From assembly GCA_900547035.1 (NCBI GenBank), contig URFM01000009.1, positions 23,638 through 87,637 on the forward strand: a DNA stretch of 64,000 nt. The letters run 5' to 3'. The stretch is from an uncultured Clostridium sp. Its GTDB lineage: Bacteria; Bacillota; Clostridia; Lachnospirales; Lachnospiraceae. Below, one piece after another: positions 34,937 through 43,281 of this stretch. The notes beneath the pieces are model-generated. The model searched no databases and was not told where the DNA came from. It saw only the letters and a list, made by a program, of their open reading frames with translations. Position 1 is the first letter of the stretch. The number at the start of each line of letters is the position of its first letter. The translations under genes and the position numbers were made by a program.

Positions 34937-34965
34937 TTGCATCCGAACATATATTCTGTTATCAT
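34937..34965 (+). promoter_or_regulatory. dinB promoter with LexA-like box
   Basis: TTGCAT (34937-34942), 17-bp spacer, TATCAT (34960-34965). The spacer holds CGAACATATATTCT (34944-34957), one base from GAAC-N4-GTTC, the core of the Gram-positive LexA box. This position would block polymerase, so SOS induction of DNA polymerase IV is expected. Confidence 0.7.
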
Positions 34966-34986
34966 AAAGAAAAAGGAGGGATTGCC

Positions 34987-36270
34987 ATGAGTTTGCCTTC
35001 TTCTCAGCCTCTGATTTTTCATATTGACGTCAATTCCGCTTTCCTGAGCTGGGAATCCATTTACCGGCTGAAGGAAGACCCGTCTGCCCTGGATCTGCGC
35101 ACCATTCCGTCGGCAGTGGGAGGAGATGCAAAAAGCCGCCACGGCATCGTACTGGCCAAATCCACTCCGGCCAAAAAATACGGTGTCCGTACCGGCGAAC
35201 CTTTAAGTCAGGCCCTGCGCAAATGTCCCGGCCTCACAGTTGTACCCTCCCGGTTTGACTATTATATCCAATGTTCCGGAGCTATGATGAGGCTTCTGGA
35301 GGAATACACTCCGGACCATGAAAAATTCAGCATCGATGAAATTTTCCTGGATATGACCCACACCATTCATCTTTTCGGCGATCCCCTGGCAACAGCCGAT
35401 GCGATCCGACAGAGGATTCACCGTGAACTGGGCTTTACGGTCAACATCGGCATCTCTACCAACAAACTTTTAGCCAAAATGGCGTCCGATTTTGAAAAGC
35501 CGGATCGTTGTCACACTCTTTTTCCTGAGGAAATACCGAAAAAGATGTGGCCGCTCCCTATTGAGCAGCTGTTTTTTGTAGGAGATTCTGCGGCAAGGAA
35601 GCTGGACAATTTGGGAATACACACCATCGGAGAGCTGGCCCGGAGCGATCCTCAGCTTCTAAAGCGGCATCTGGGTGAAAAGTACGCCCTGTTAATCCAC
35701 CGGTATGCCAATGGTATCGATACGGATCCTGTAGCCGAACGCGAGCCCCTGAATAAGGGATATGGCAACAGCGTCACCCTGGCACAGGACGTAACCGATC
35801 TGCCCTCCGCCCGGCAGGTTCTCCTTTCCCTGTGTGAAACCGTAGGGGCCAGACTGCGGGCAGACCATATTCTTTGCGGTAATTTGTGTGTAGAGCTAAA
35901 GGACTGGCGTTTTAACACCCGCTCCCATCAAATGAATCTTCCGGAACCCACAGACTCCACCAGTATTCTCTTCCGGTATTCCTGTCGTCTGTTCGAGGAA
36001 TGCTGGGACCAGACTCCTCTGAGGCTTATGGGGGTGCGGGCAGGCAAGATTCAGGAAGAGGCGTACCGGCAGATGAGCCTCTTTGAATCGGAAACCGACG
36101 TCAAACGGCGAAAATTTGAGGCCGCCGTAGACCAGATTCGAAACCGGTACGGAGTAGACAGCATCAAGAGAGCCAGCTTTTTAAGCAGCGATTCGATTGT
36201 GGACCACGCTGCCAGCAAGAAAAAACATTTAAGCAATCCTAAACCGCCGCATTCCTCCGAAGCCCCTTAG
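34987..36270 (+). CDS. dinB: DNA polymerase IV (Y-family)
   Basis: A 427-residue translesion polymerase. Catalytic acidic residues are present in HIDVNSAF (D14) and SIDEIFLDM (D117, E118); a helix-hairpin-helix follows (VGDSAARKLDNLGIHTIGEL) and then the little-finger domain. QMSLF near residue 365 matches the beta-clamp-binding motif, and about 60 more residues follow it. The ATG at 34987 is set by AAAGGAGGG; the frame extends upstream only into the promoter. Its 3' end overlaps the converging rRNA methyltransferase gene by 32 bp. Confidence 0.94.
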   Translation: MSLPSSQPLIFHIDVNSAFLSWESIYRLKEDPSALDLRTIPSAVGGDAKSRHGIVLAKSTPAKKYGVRTGEPLSQALRKCPGLTVVPSRFDYYIQCSGAMMRLLEEYTPDHEKFSIDEIFLDMTHTIHLFGDPLATADAIRQRIHRELGFTVNIGISTNKLLAKMASDFEKPDRCHTLFPEEIPKKMWPLPIEQLFFVGDSAARKLDNLGIHTIGELARSDPQLLKRHLGEKYALLIHRYANGIDTDPVAEREPLNKGYGNSVTLAQDVTDLPSARQVLLSLCETVGARLRADHILCGNLCVELKDWRFNTRSHQMNLPEPTDSTSILFRYSCRLFEECWDQTPLRLMGVRAGKIQEEAYRQMSLFESETDVKRRKFEAAVDQIRNRYGVDSIKRASFLSSDSIVDHAASKKKHLSNPKPPHSSEAP

Positions 36271-37696
36271 GATAATGATTTTTCAAAGCGTTGCCTGAAA
36301 GCTTGGCCCATCCTGCCGAACAGTGTCCCAGGCAGACCAGCACCCATCCCTTTTTCCCTTCCAGGTGGGGCCATTTCTTCCAGTCAGCCTGCAGAGCCTC
36401 CCCGCTCAGGTAGCGGCGGATCTCCTCCCCATCCGGGTCAAGACTAATGGACAGAACCGTTTCCTCCGGCCGTAAAGCCATCGCCAGCGCATGGGCCGGC
36501 TCAAAGCGGTTCTTTTTTACCGTCCCCAGATGAAGTCCCGGGCGCAGCACTTTAAGTCCTTTTACATTTCCCAGACAGGCCGGCGCCCGGTAAAGCTGAT
36601 CTCCAAAAAGCAGGTACTCCCCTTCTCCCTCCAGGGCCTGGGGCGCACGAAGATTCTCCCGGGCGAAGGTCAGATATTCAGCAGGAGCCGGAAAACTTCT
36701 AACTGCGGGAGCTGCCTCCTGTTCTGTAAGCTCCCCCTCTTTTTTCAGCAGGGCAATAAAATGTCCCTCTCCTCTTGCCTGGTGAGGAAAAATTCGGACG
36801 GTATTTCTCAGTCCCTGCTCATCCCCATCCGCTTTTCTCTCTGTCCACTGATACATGCCTTTTGAAAATCCGGGATATTCAGGCGCCGGCTCTGTGTGAA
36901 ACTCCGGATGATCCCTCAGGAAGTCCCCTATGGTTCCTTCATTTTCCTCCGGTGAAAAGGTACAGGTAGAGTATACCAGCCGCCCGCCGGGACACAGCAT
37001 CCGGCTGGCCTCCTCCAGAATCCGCCGCTGTCTCTGAGCACAGATCCGCACCTGCTCTTCACTCCACTCCTTCACTGCCTCAGGCTCCTTGCGAAACATT
37101 CCTTCTCCGGAACAGGGCGCATCCACAATGATTCCGTGAAAGAATTCCTGGAAGCGGCCGGAGAGTTCCTCCGGACTCTGGTTCGTCACCGCGCAGTTCC
37201 ATATTCCCATTCGCTCCACATTCTGAGAAAGAATCTTGGCCCTTGCGGGATGGATTTCATTGGACAGAAGGAACCCCTTTCCCTTCAATCGGGAGGCGGC
37301 ATGGGTGGTCTTTCCGCCGGGCGCCGCACACAGGTCTAAAATCCGCTCTCCCGGCTGTGGATCCAGAAGCTGAACCACCGCCATGGCGCTTGGTTCCTGA
37401 ATGTAGTAAAGCCCTGCATCGTGAAAGGGATGCCTGCCTGGGCGCTCCTCCTCCTGATAATAGAATCCTTCCCTGGCCCAGGGTACGGGCTCCAGCTGCA
37501 TTTTCTCCTTTTCCAGCAGTTTCAGGCTTTCCCCAATCCAATCCTCCGTTCTTTCGGACTTAAAAAAATTAAGTCGCAGGCCCTGGGACCTCGCTTTTTC
37601 GTAACTTTCCAGAAACGCCTGGTACTGGCTGCCCAGGAGACCCTCCATTTTGCGGCAAAATGCCTCCGGCAGATCTTCTCTGCGATTCTCCTCCAC
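36239..37696 (-). CDS. RsmF/RsmB-type rRNA (cytosine-C5) methyltransferase
   Basis: A 485-residue NOL1/NOP2/Sun family enzyme that methylates cytosine in rRNA. SAM site LDLCAAPGGKTTHAAS; catalytic motifs DAPCSGEGMF and STCTFSPEEN give the two cysteines. An RsmF-like C-terminal domain follows (CLGNVKGLKVLRPGLHLG). The GTG at 37696 is chosen because AAAGGAG lies 9 nt upstream and because a longer ATG frame would read through the preceding gene's terminator. Single gene downstream of the DUF6465 gene. Confidence 0.9.
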   Translation of the reverse strand: MEENRREDLPEAFCRKMEGLLGSQYQAFLESYEKARSQGLRLNFFKSERTEDWIGESLKLLEKEKMQLEPVPWAREGFYYQEEERPGRHPFHDAGLYYIQEPSAMAVVQLLDPQPGERILDLCAAPGGKTTHAASRLKGKGFLLSNEIHPARAKILSQNVERMGIWNCAVTNQSPEELSGRFQEFFHGIIVDAPCSGEGMFRKEPEAVKEWSEEQVRICAQRQRRILEEASRMLCPGGRLVYSTCTFSPEENEGTIGDFLRDHPEFHTEPAPEYPGFSKGMYQWTERKADGDEQGLRNTVRIFPHQARGEGHFIALLKKEGELTEQEAAPAVRSFPAPAEYLTFARENLRAPQALEGEGEYLLFGDQLYRAPACLGNVKGLKVLRPGLHLGTVKKNRFEPAHALAMALRPEETVLSISLDPDGEEIRRYLSGEALQADWKKWPHLEGKKGWVLVCLGHCSAGWAKLSGNALKNHYPKGLRRNAAV

Positions 37697-37715
37697 GCTT
37701 TCTTCTCCTTTTCGC

Positions 37716-37753
37716 AAAAAGGCCGCCGGATCTTCGCTCTTGATCCGGCGGCC
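37716..37753 (-). terminator. Terminator of the DUF6465 gene
   Basis: 12-bp perfect arms GGCCGCCGGATC (37721-37732) and GATCCGGCGGCC (37742-37753), followed on the minus strand by TTTTT. It ends just before the ribosome site of the methyltransferase gene. Confidence 0.85.
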
Positions 37754-37772
37754 CGCCTTTGTTGTTACAATG

Positions 37773-38204
37773 TTACAGCACAATCTTAAAGTCGTCCTGC
37801 GCTTCACCGTTTACCACATAGTAAGCGGCGCCCTCGCTGGCAACAATATAAAGTTCGATGGTCTTTACGGCCACGCCCTTATGTCCGGCCTTGTAAGCCT
37901 TCAGCGCCTGGTCCAGAATATCTTTTGCAACCAGATCCTTTCCGTCAAACTGGAAATGAACCACTGCCTTGGGCTCTGCCGCTTTCTTTGCAGTAGTCTT
38001 CTTGGCGGGAGCTGCCTTCGTGGTCTTCCCTGCGGTCTTAGCTGCGGTTGTCTTGGCTGCAGTGCCCTTTACCGCTGTTTCCTCGGTCTTCGCCACAGAA
38101 GCCTCGGTAACCGCTGCCTCAGCTTTTACCTCAGCCTTGGGAGCTGCCTTAGGGGCAACCTTCTTCTGAGCTGTTGTTTTTGTGCTCTTTTTCGGTTCTG
38201 TCAT
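37773..38204 (-). CDS. Histone-H1-like Lys/Ala-rich protein with DUF6465 domain
   Basis: A 143-residue protein. Residues 1-78 are almost only Lys, Ala, Thr, Pro and Glu with AAKTT/KKTTAKK repeats like histone H1 tails; residues 80-143 form a small DUF6465 domain (VVHFQFDGKDLVAKDILDQA ... GAAYYVVNGEAQDDFKI). The basic tail should bind nucleic acid. The promoter is a perfect TTGACA-17-TATAAT and the ribosome site is AGGGAGGA, so an abundant nucleoid-associated protein is likely (inference). Confidence 0.8.
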   Translation of the reverse strand: MTEPKKSTKTTAQKKVAPKAAPKAEVKAEAAVTEASVAKTEETAVKGTAAKTTAAKTAGKTTKAAPAKKTTAKKAAEPKAVVHFQFDGKDLVAKDILDQALKAYKAGHKGVAVKTIELYIVASEGAAYYVVNGEAQDDFKIVL

Positions 38205-38227
38205 TACAATCGTCCTCCCTGATTTTC

Positions 38228-38260
38228 TTCGTAACCATTCAGACCGGTCAGGAAAACGAA
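38228..38260. repeat. Possible degenerate copy of the dispersed palindrome
   Basis: TTCGTAACCATTCAG on the left and ACGAA on the right resemble the arms of the repeat at 20896, but the centre has diverged. It lies in the leader of the DUF6465 gene. Confidence 0.35.
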
Positions 38261-38335
38261 CCGTCCCTCATGATTACTTTTCATTCACTACTCATAACAT
38301 GAACCCTTCAAGTCATACCTAGCTGCACCAAGGGC

Positions 38336-38364
38336 ATTATAGGATGCTTTTTTCGTTTTGTCAA
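38336..38364 (-). promoter_or_regulatory. Consensus promoter of the DUF6465 gene
   Basis: On the minus strand TTGACA (38359-38364), 17 bp, TATAAT (38336-38341): a perfect match to consensus, implying strong expression. It leaves a leader of about 125 nt. Confidence 0.85.
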
Positions 38365-38419
38365 CAAAATCGACGTAAAAAAGACGTATTTTTCCCAGAA
38401 AACGGTGATTTAACCTTTC

Positions 38420-40225
38420 TTATGATACCGGCTGAACCACCGCGGAGGTCTGCGAGACGCCTGGTCCCTTTGGGGCAGATTCGCTTTCCGCTGGGGTCAC
38501 GCCCGGGCCGCCTGAAGCAGAACTGCCCTCCGTCTGGGCAACCCCCGGACCTCCGGCTCCTGGGCCGGCGGCCTGGGTTTCCTGCTCTGTCTGGGCCGCA
38601 GCGGGCTCCGTAACCGGCTGCACCTGGGCAGGCTGAGTTTCAGAAGACGGTGTTTGGGCAGGCTGAGTCTGGGCGGGCGTTTCCGCAGCGGTAGAAACTG
38701 CAGGTTCCGTGGGAGCCGCAGTCTGAACCGGAGCCGCAGTGGTCCCGCTGCCCTGTGGCTTTCCGGAGGCGCTGGTAGTCTTACCGCTTTCCGTTCCCTC
38801 CAGATTATAGCAGATCACCGGGAATCCTGCATAGATATTCTCATACAAGGTTTTTGCCGCCGCGTAAGGCATATTGATACAGCCGTGGGAGCCGTTTGTT
38901 TTATAAATAGCCCCGCCGAAGGTAGATCTCCAACTGGCGTCGTGGAAACCAATTCCCCCGTTAAAGGGCATCCAAAATTTCACCGGACTGGCATAACCCT
39001 CACCCCTCAGGACTGCATCCCGCTGCTTGTATGTCAGACCAAACAGCCCCGGAGGTGTGGTATAGTTTCTGGACACATTGCCGGAGACAAAATCCGACTC
39101 CAGTATTTTCTCTCCGTCCTTGTAAAGAAACAGATGCTGGGCCGTAAGGTTTACCTCCACATAGGAATTTCCGTAATCCGGAGTCCCGTGGGAAGCTGCG
39201 GTCTGGGAATAGACCGGCTCCCTTGTCACGCTCTCCCCCGCCTCCAGAACCGCCAGCAGCTCCGCTGTCTCCTGGCTCTGGTTTATACGCCATCCATAGC
39301 TGCCCGCAACCGAAACCGTTTTCCCATAGCTGGTAGCAAAGTATCTGGTGGTGTAAGCTGTGTTATGCTCTTTTGCCAAACCGGAAACGAAATCCGCCAC
39401 TGACGTTTCGTCCACTTGGATCTTCTCCCCATCCCAGGAAAGCCATTGATGGATCTGATTTCCATCCAGGATCTGAGTCTGGTCTCCGAAGGTATAGGTC
39501 ACCGTAAGGTTCACATATCGGTTTCTGGCGTCCCGCTCCGAGATCAGAGCCGCATCCTGGCTGGTAACAGAAGGCTTTTCGTAGCAGTCCAGCTCCTCCA
39601 GATTCAAAGAAAGTGCCAGGTTCTCCACCGCCTGACGGACAGCCTCCATCACCATCTCCTGGTCCAGAACCGTTCCCTCTGTCTCCGGCACAATCTCGTA
39701 GCCCGTTCCTGGTATGTATTCAGACAGATGGGCATCCTTCGGCAAAACCGCCGAGGATGCATCCATGCAATTCAATTTCTCCACCGCCTGTTCCAGTTTC
39801 TCCTCATCATATGCGATCATGGTTTCCACTGTATACTTTTGATCTGAGGCCATGTGAAAAATCCATTGATATGGATTCTGTGCTTCCAACAGCTCTTCCA
39901 TTCCTGTGTCAAAGGAGGTATGGAGGCCGATCTCCTCGCCGCCGATGGTCTCCGGCCCCGTCCTTGCCAATATCTCCAGCTCATATGCTTCTACGTTGGC
40001 GGATATCATGGCTTTCGCTTCCGAAACGCTGCGTCCCGAAACATCCAGGCCATTAATCGTCGTATTGGGAAAATATACCGACCGGTAAGCCTGGGCGGAA
40101 TAGATATAAAAGCCTGAGCCTCCTGCTAAAAATACCACGGCCGCTCCGGCAAAGGCCGGAAGCCAGGATTGGATGCCTTTTTTTCGTCCTCTGCTTTGCC
40201 CTCGTTCCTTCTTAACTTCTTCCAT
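38420..40225 (-). CDS. L,D-transpeptidase (YkuD) with peptidoglycan-binding domain
   Basis: A 601-residue type II membrane protein: anchor 22-44, a PG_binding_4-type domain about 50-240, the YkuD catalytic domain about 352-475 with H428 and the SHGC motif (S446-H447-G-C449), and a Pro/Thr/Ala/Gln-rich tail 480-601. It makes 3-3 crosslinks in peptidoglycan or attaches wall proteins. The tail contains GPGV three times, the same tetrapeptide seen in the glucosaminidase at 31387. Its ATG overlaps the DUF523 stop (TGATG), so the two are coupled. Confidence 0.92.
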   Translation of the reverse strand: MEEVKKERGQSRGRKKGIQSWLPAFAGAAVVFLAGGSGFYIYSAQAYRSVYFPNTTINGLDVSGRSVSEAKAMISANVEAYELEILARTGPETIGGEEIGLHTSFDTGMEELLEAQNPYQWIFHMASDQKYTVETMIAYDEEKLEQAVEKLNCMDASSAVLPKDAHLSEYIPGTGYEIVPETEGTVLDQEMVMEAVRQAVENLALSLNLEELDCYEKPSVTSQDAALISERDARNRYVNLTVTYTFGDQTQILDGNQIHQWLSWDGEKIQVDETSVADFVSGLAKEHNTAYTTRYFATSYGKTVSVAGSYGWRINQSQETAELLAVLEAGESVTREPVYSQTAASHGTPDYGNSYVEVNLTAQHLFLYKDGEKILESDFVSGNVSRNYTTPPGLFGLTYKQRDAVLRGEGYASPVKFWMPFNGGIGFHDASWRSTFGGAIYKTNGSHGCINMPYAAAKTLYENIYAGFPVICYNLEGTESGKTTSASGKPQGSGTTAAPVQTAAPTEPAVSTAAETPAQTQPAQTPSSETQPAQVQPVTEPAAAQTEQETQAAGPGAGGPGVAQTEGSSASGGPGVTPAESESAPKGPGVSQTSAVVQPVS

Positions 40226-40677
40226 CAGCTCCCTGTTCCTTCCAGGTATTGTTTTAATTTTTCTATTTCCGTCTCCCCGAAGATCCGGACGCCTCTTTCT
40301 TTCAACAGGGCAGCCGCAGTCCCGTCGCCTGAAACCAGTTGTCTGCTGAAGGTTCCGTCATAAATCCTGCCGCTTCCGCAGGAAGGACTGCGTTCTTTCA
40401 GAACCGCGCACCGGCAGCCGAAAAGTTCGGCAAGCCCTGCTGTTTCCCTGGCTCCTTTTTCATATTGAGCTGTCACATCCTCTCCCATTTGAGTCACCAC
40501 ACGGTCTTTTACCCGTTCTGCCGGTGTTCTCGGGGTGGCAAGGCCTCCCAGCTGCTCCGGACACACTGGAATCAGGTGATGCTCCTTCATCAGTTTCTGC
40601 AGTTCTTGACAAAGTTCTCCTTTACCGCTGTATCGGCAGTTTACCCCCAAAAGGCAGGCGCTTACCAGTATGTTCAT
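40225..40677 (-). CDS. DUF523 family protein
   Basis: A 150-residue protein with the DUF523 pattern: SACLLGVNCRYSG at the N-terminus, VCPEQLGGLATPR near 40 and ERSPSCGSG near 95. The conserved cysteines suggest a metal or thiol site; the function is not established. The ATG at 40677 follows TAGGAGGAATGGA. Ten bp after the MATE gene and coupled to the L,D-transpeptidase. Confidence 0.87.
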   Translation of the reverse strand: MNILVSACLLGVNCRYSGKGELCQELQKLMKEHHLIPVCPEQLGGLATPRTPAERVKDRVVTQMGEDVTAQYEKGARETAGLAELFGCRCAVLKERSPSCGSGRIYDGTFSRQLVSGDGTAAALLKERGVRIFGETEIEKLKQYLEGTGS

Positions 40678-40687
40678 TCCATTCCTC

Positions 40688-42046
40688 CTAAAATCTCCTT
40701 CCATCTCCCAGAATACGTCCGCTGATGGTCAAATATACGGTCAATGAAGTAATAGCCGCCACCGCATCGGAAAAGGGCTCTGAGTAAAAGATCGCCTCTG
40801 CACCGCCAAGCAGCGGGAATATCAGCATAGCTCCCAGATAGACGGTTTTACGGAAAAGAGAAAGGCTGATCGCCACTTTCGCGATGCCCATTCCGGTAAA
40901 GCCATCTACAATCGTATACTGGACCGCCAGGGGAATTACACAGAGAGTGTAAACGCGGATGGCCCATTCCGTCATATCCGAATACGCCGGGTCTCTTGTA
41001 AAAATTCCCACAAACAGCTGTGGAATCAAGTGTGCAACCAGGAACATGATCGTAGTAAAGCCGATTCCAAAAAGAACGATCTGCTTCTCCGCCTCCCGAA
41101 TTCGATCCGGTCTTCCTGCGCCGTAATTATATCCCATAATAGTCTGGGTTCCTCCGGTAATTCCTCCTAACGGCATGGTAATCATCAGCATAAAGCTTTG
41201 TACAATGGTGTTGCAGGTCAACAGCATATCCCCACGCTCCGCCCCGCCGTACTTCTGAATCAAAGCGTTCATCAGGATAATCAAAACGCTGTCAGAGGCA
41301 ATAATCAGGAAGGGAGAAAGTCCCACTGCCAGCACCCGTTTGATGACTCTTCTGGAATAGCCTCCAAAGGTAATCGCAATCGGCGGACGCTTTCCAAACA
41401 GGAATCGGAGTACAAACGCGCAGGAGGCCATCTGTGACAGAACGGTAGCAATCGCCGCTCCCTTTACCCCCATTCCCAACACAAAAATGAAAATCGGATC
41501 CAGTATAATATTACTGACCGCCCCGATTACTACGCCCGCCATACCGACCTTCGCAAAGCCCTGGCAGATAATAAACTGGCTCATACCAGTGGAAAGAAGG
41601 GCGAACACCGTGCCGGTCAGATACCAGCTCAGATATTCATTGGCATAGGGAAAGATAGCCGGGCTGGCTCCGAACCAGACCAGCATCTGATCTTTAATCA
41701 GGTAAAACAGAATCATAATCCCAACTGCTATGGCACAAAGCATTACAAAACAGTTGGCCACAATCCGTCTGGCGGCAACGGGCTTGTTCTGCCCCAGCCG
41801 AATGCTCATGAGAGGCGCGCCGCCCACTCCGATCCAGCTTGCAAAAGAAGAAATCAATGTCACAATGGGCCCGCATACGCCGGCGCCCGCCAGCGCCGCC
41901 TCTCCGATTACTTCAATATTTCCAATATACATCCGGTCTACGATGCTGTACAGCACGTTGACAAATTGAGCCAGCATGGAAGGTATTGCCAGACTCCACA
42001 CCAGCTCCCGGATCCGATCTGTATTCAGATCATTTTCCACTTTCAT
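40688..42046 (-). CDS. MATE family efflux transporter
   Basis: A 452-residue, 12-helix membrane exporter of the MATE/DinF type (NVLYSIVDRMYIGNI near the start; QTIMGYNYGAGRPDRIREAE in the C-terminal half). It would expel drugs or toxic metabolites using a cation gradient; the substrate is unknown. The ATG at 42046 follows GAGGAATAAGTGAG. The reading frame extends upstream through the palindromic repeat, which is not coding. Confidence 0.92.
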   Translation of the reverse strand: MKVENDLNTDRIRELVWSLAIPSMLAQFVNVLYSIVDRMYIGNIEVIGEAALAGAGVCGPIVTLISSFASWIGVGGAPLMSIRLGQNKPVAARRIVANCFVMLCAIAVGIMILFYLIKDQMLVWFGASPAIFPYANEYLSWYLTGTVFALLSTGMSQFIICQGFAKVGMAGVVIGAVSNIILDPIFIFVLGMGVKGAAIATVLSQMASCAFVLRFLFGKRPPIAITFGGYSRRVIKRVLAVGLSPFLIIASDSVLIILMNALIQKYGGAERGDMLLTCNTIVQSFMLMITMPLGGITGGTQTIMGYNYGAGRPDRIREAEKQIVLFGIGFTTIMFLVAHLIPQLFVGIFTRDPAYSDMTEWAIRVYTLCVIPLAVQYTIVDGFTGMGIAKVAISLSLFRKTVYLGAMLIFPLLGGAEAIFYSEPFSDAVAAITSLTVYLTISGRILGDGRRF

Positions 42047-42076
42047 CTCACTTATTCCTCGGTTCTTTTTTTCATC

Positions 42077-42122
42077 GCAACAGTTCAGGACGGACAAAAG
42101 ATGCGCCATCCTGAACTGTTGC
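42077..42122. repeat. Full palindromic copy of the AACAGTTCAGGAYG repeat
   Basis: Perfect 14-bp arms GCAACAGTTCAGGA (42077-42090) and TCCTGAACTGTTGC (42109-42122) with an 18-nt centre. It lies between the YtvI and MATE genes. Unlike the copy at 20896 it has no T run and should not terminate. Confidence 0.8.
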
Positions 42123-42134
42123 ATCCCATGTATT

Positions 42135-43277
42135 TTACAGCGAATCCCCACGCAGGAAACTGCGGATCACCCGAACCAGTTCCAAAAAACTTTCGGTCAT
42201 AGTCCGAAAAGCTCCATACTTGTACAGGCTCATAATCAGCAGTCCCACAGGAACCGCCAAAATCATGCCGGAAATTCCGCTGATTTTAAACCCTACGTAC
42301 AAAAGGAACAGGGTCAGCAGCGGATTTAATCCCATGGTATCCCCAACCAACTTGGGCTGCACCACCTGGCGGACTACCTGGGTCAGCACATAAAGCAGGG
42401 CCAAACCGGCTCCAAAGGCGTATTCCCCCGACACAATTTGAAACAATGCCCAGGGGATCAGGATTGTTCCTGTGCCAAACACCGGAAGAAAGTCCAATAC
42501 AGCAACCAGAAACGCCAAAAAAGGGGCATACGATACACCAAGCACCAAAAATCCGGCAGTCAGAATCACCCCTACTACCAGCATAATCTTAAACTGGGCT
42601 AAAAAATAGCCGCCAATCAGCCGTTTTACGTCCCTTTTTAAATAATCGCAGTATCCGGCAGCCCACTTAGGCAAATACCGTCCCGCCAAGGCCAGAAGCC
42701 GGTCCCGGTCCACGATAAAAAAATAGGAGGACAGCAGCGTCACCACTGTGTAAACCAAAATACTTGGAAGGCTTCTTGCTACAGTCCCTGCCGCCTCTAC
42801 CGTAGGAGGCGCCGCCTGCTGCAGCAGCGGGCCGACGGCAGAGCCCAAATTCTCTCCCAGCTGTCCCCAGGCGCGACGGATCTCATCCGGGAGAAATGCA
42901 AACAGGCCCGATGGGCTCTCCAAACTCTGGCGAATCTGCAGCTGAAGAGATTCCAGAATCTGCGGCATCGCTTTGACAAGACCGGAACCCAGGTCAATGG
43001 TCTTTGCAATCAGCAGATAGAGAATGCCCACCACTGCCGCCAGGACCGCAATTACCACCAAGATTGAGCTGTGTCTGCGAACCAGCTTCAGCCTCCTCTC
43101 CAGGAAGCGAACCGGCGGATTGGCGATAGCCGCCAGAATCCATCCGATTACAAAAGGAAGAAAGAACTTTAAAAGTTTTGGCCCCAGCAGGCATAGCAGC
43201 AGCCAGCCGCTTAAAGGCAGAACAATGTTCAGCACCAGCCGCAGTATATATTTTAAGTTCCAATTCTCCTCAGCCAT
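42135..43277 (-). CDS. ytvI: AI-2E family transporter, YtvI-like sporulation membrane protein
   Basis: A 380-residue integral membrane protein of the AI-2E family. The N-terminal paired helices, a large soluble segment about 95-175, and the C-terminal LDFLPVFGTGTILIPWALFQ and GLNPLLTLFLLYVGFKISGI motifs match the YtvI subgroup linked to sporulation. The ATG at 43277 starts 5 bp after the hisC stop (CAGGTGAG ribosome site), so it is cotranscribed with hisC. Confidence 0.85.
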   Translation of the reverse strand: MAEENWNLKYILRLVLNIVLPLSGWLLLCLLGPKLLKFFLPFVIGWILAAIANPPVRFLERRLKLVRRHSSILVVIAVLAAVVGILYLLIAKTIDLGSGLVKAMPQILESLQLQIRQSLESPSGLFAFLPDEIRRAWGQLGENLGSAVGPLLQQAAPPTVEAAGTVARSLPSILVYTVVTLLSSYFFIVDRDRLLALAGRYLPKWAAGYCDYLKRDVKRLIGGYFLAQFKIMLVVGVILTAGFLVLGVSYAPFLAFLVAVLDFLPVFGTGTILIPWALFQIVSGEYAFGAGLALLYVLTQVVRQVVQPKLVGDTMGLNPLLTLFLLYVGFKISGISGMILAVPVGLLIMSLYKYGAFRTMTESFLELVRVIRSFLRGDSL

Positions 43278-43281
43278 TTTC

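Noticed and set aside
37697..37807. Upstream extension of the rRNA methyltransferase to 37807
   Set aside because: It would run through the DUF6465 gene's end and its terminator; the GTG at 37696 has a strong ribosome site.
42047..42151. Upstream extension of the MATE protein to 42151
   Set aside because: The extra residues are encoded by the palindromic repeat; a good ribosome site supports the ATG at 42046.
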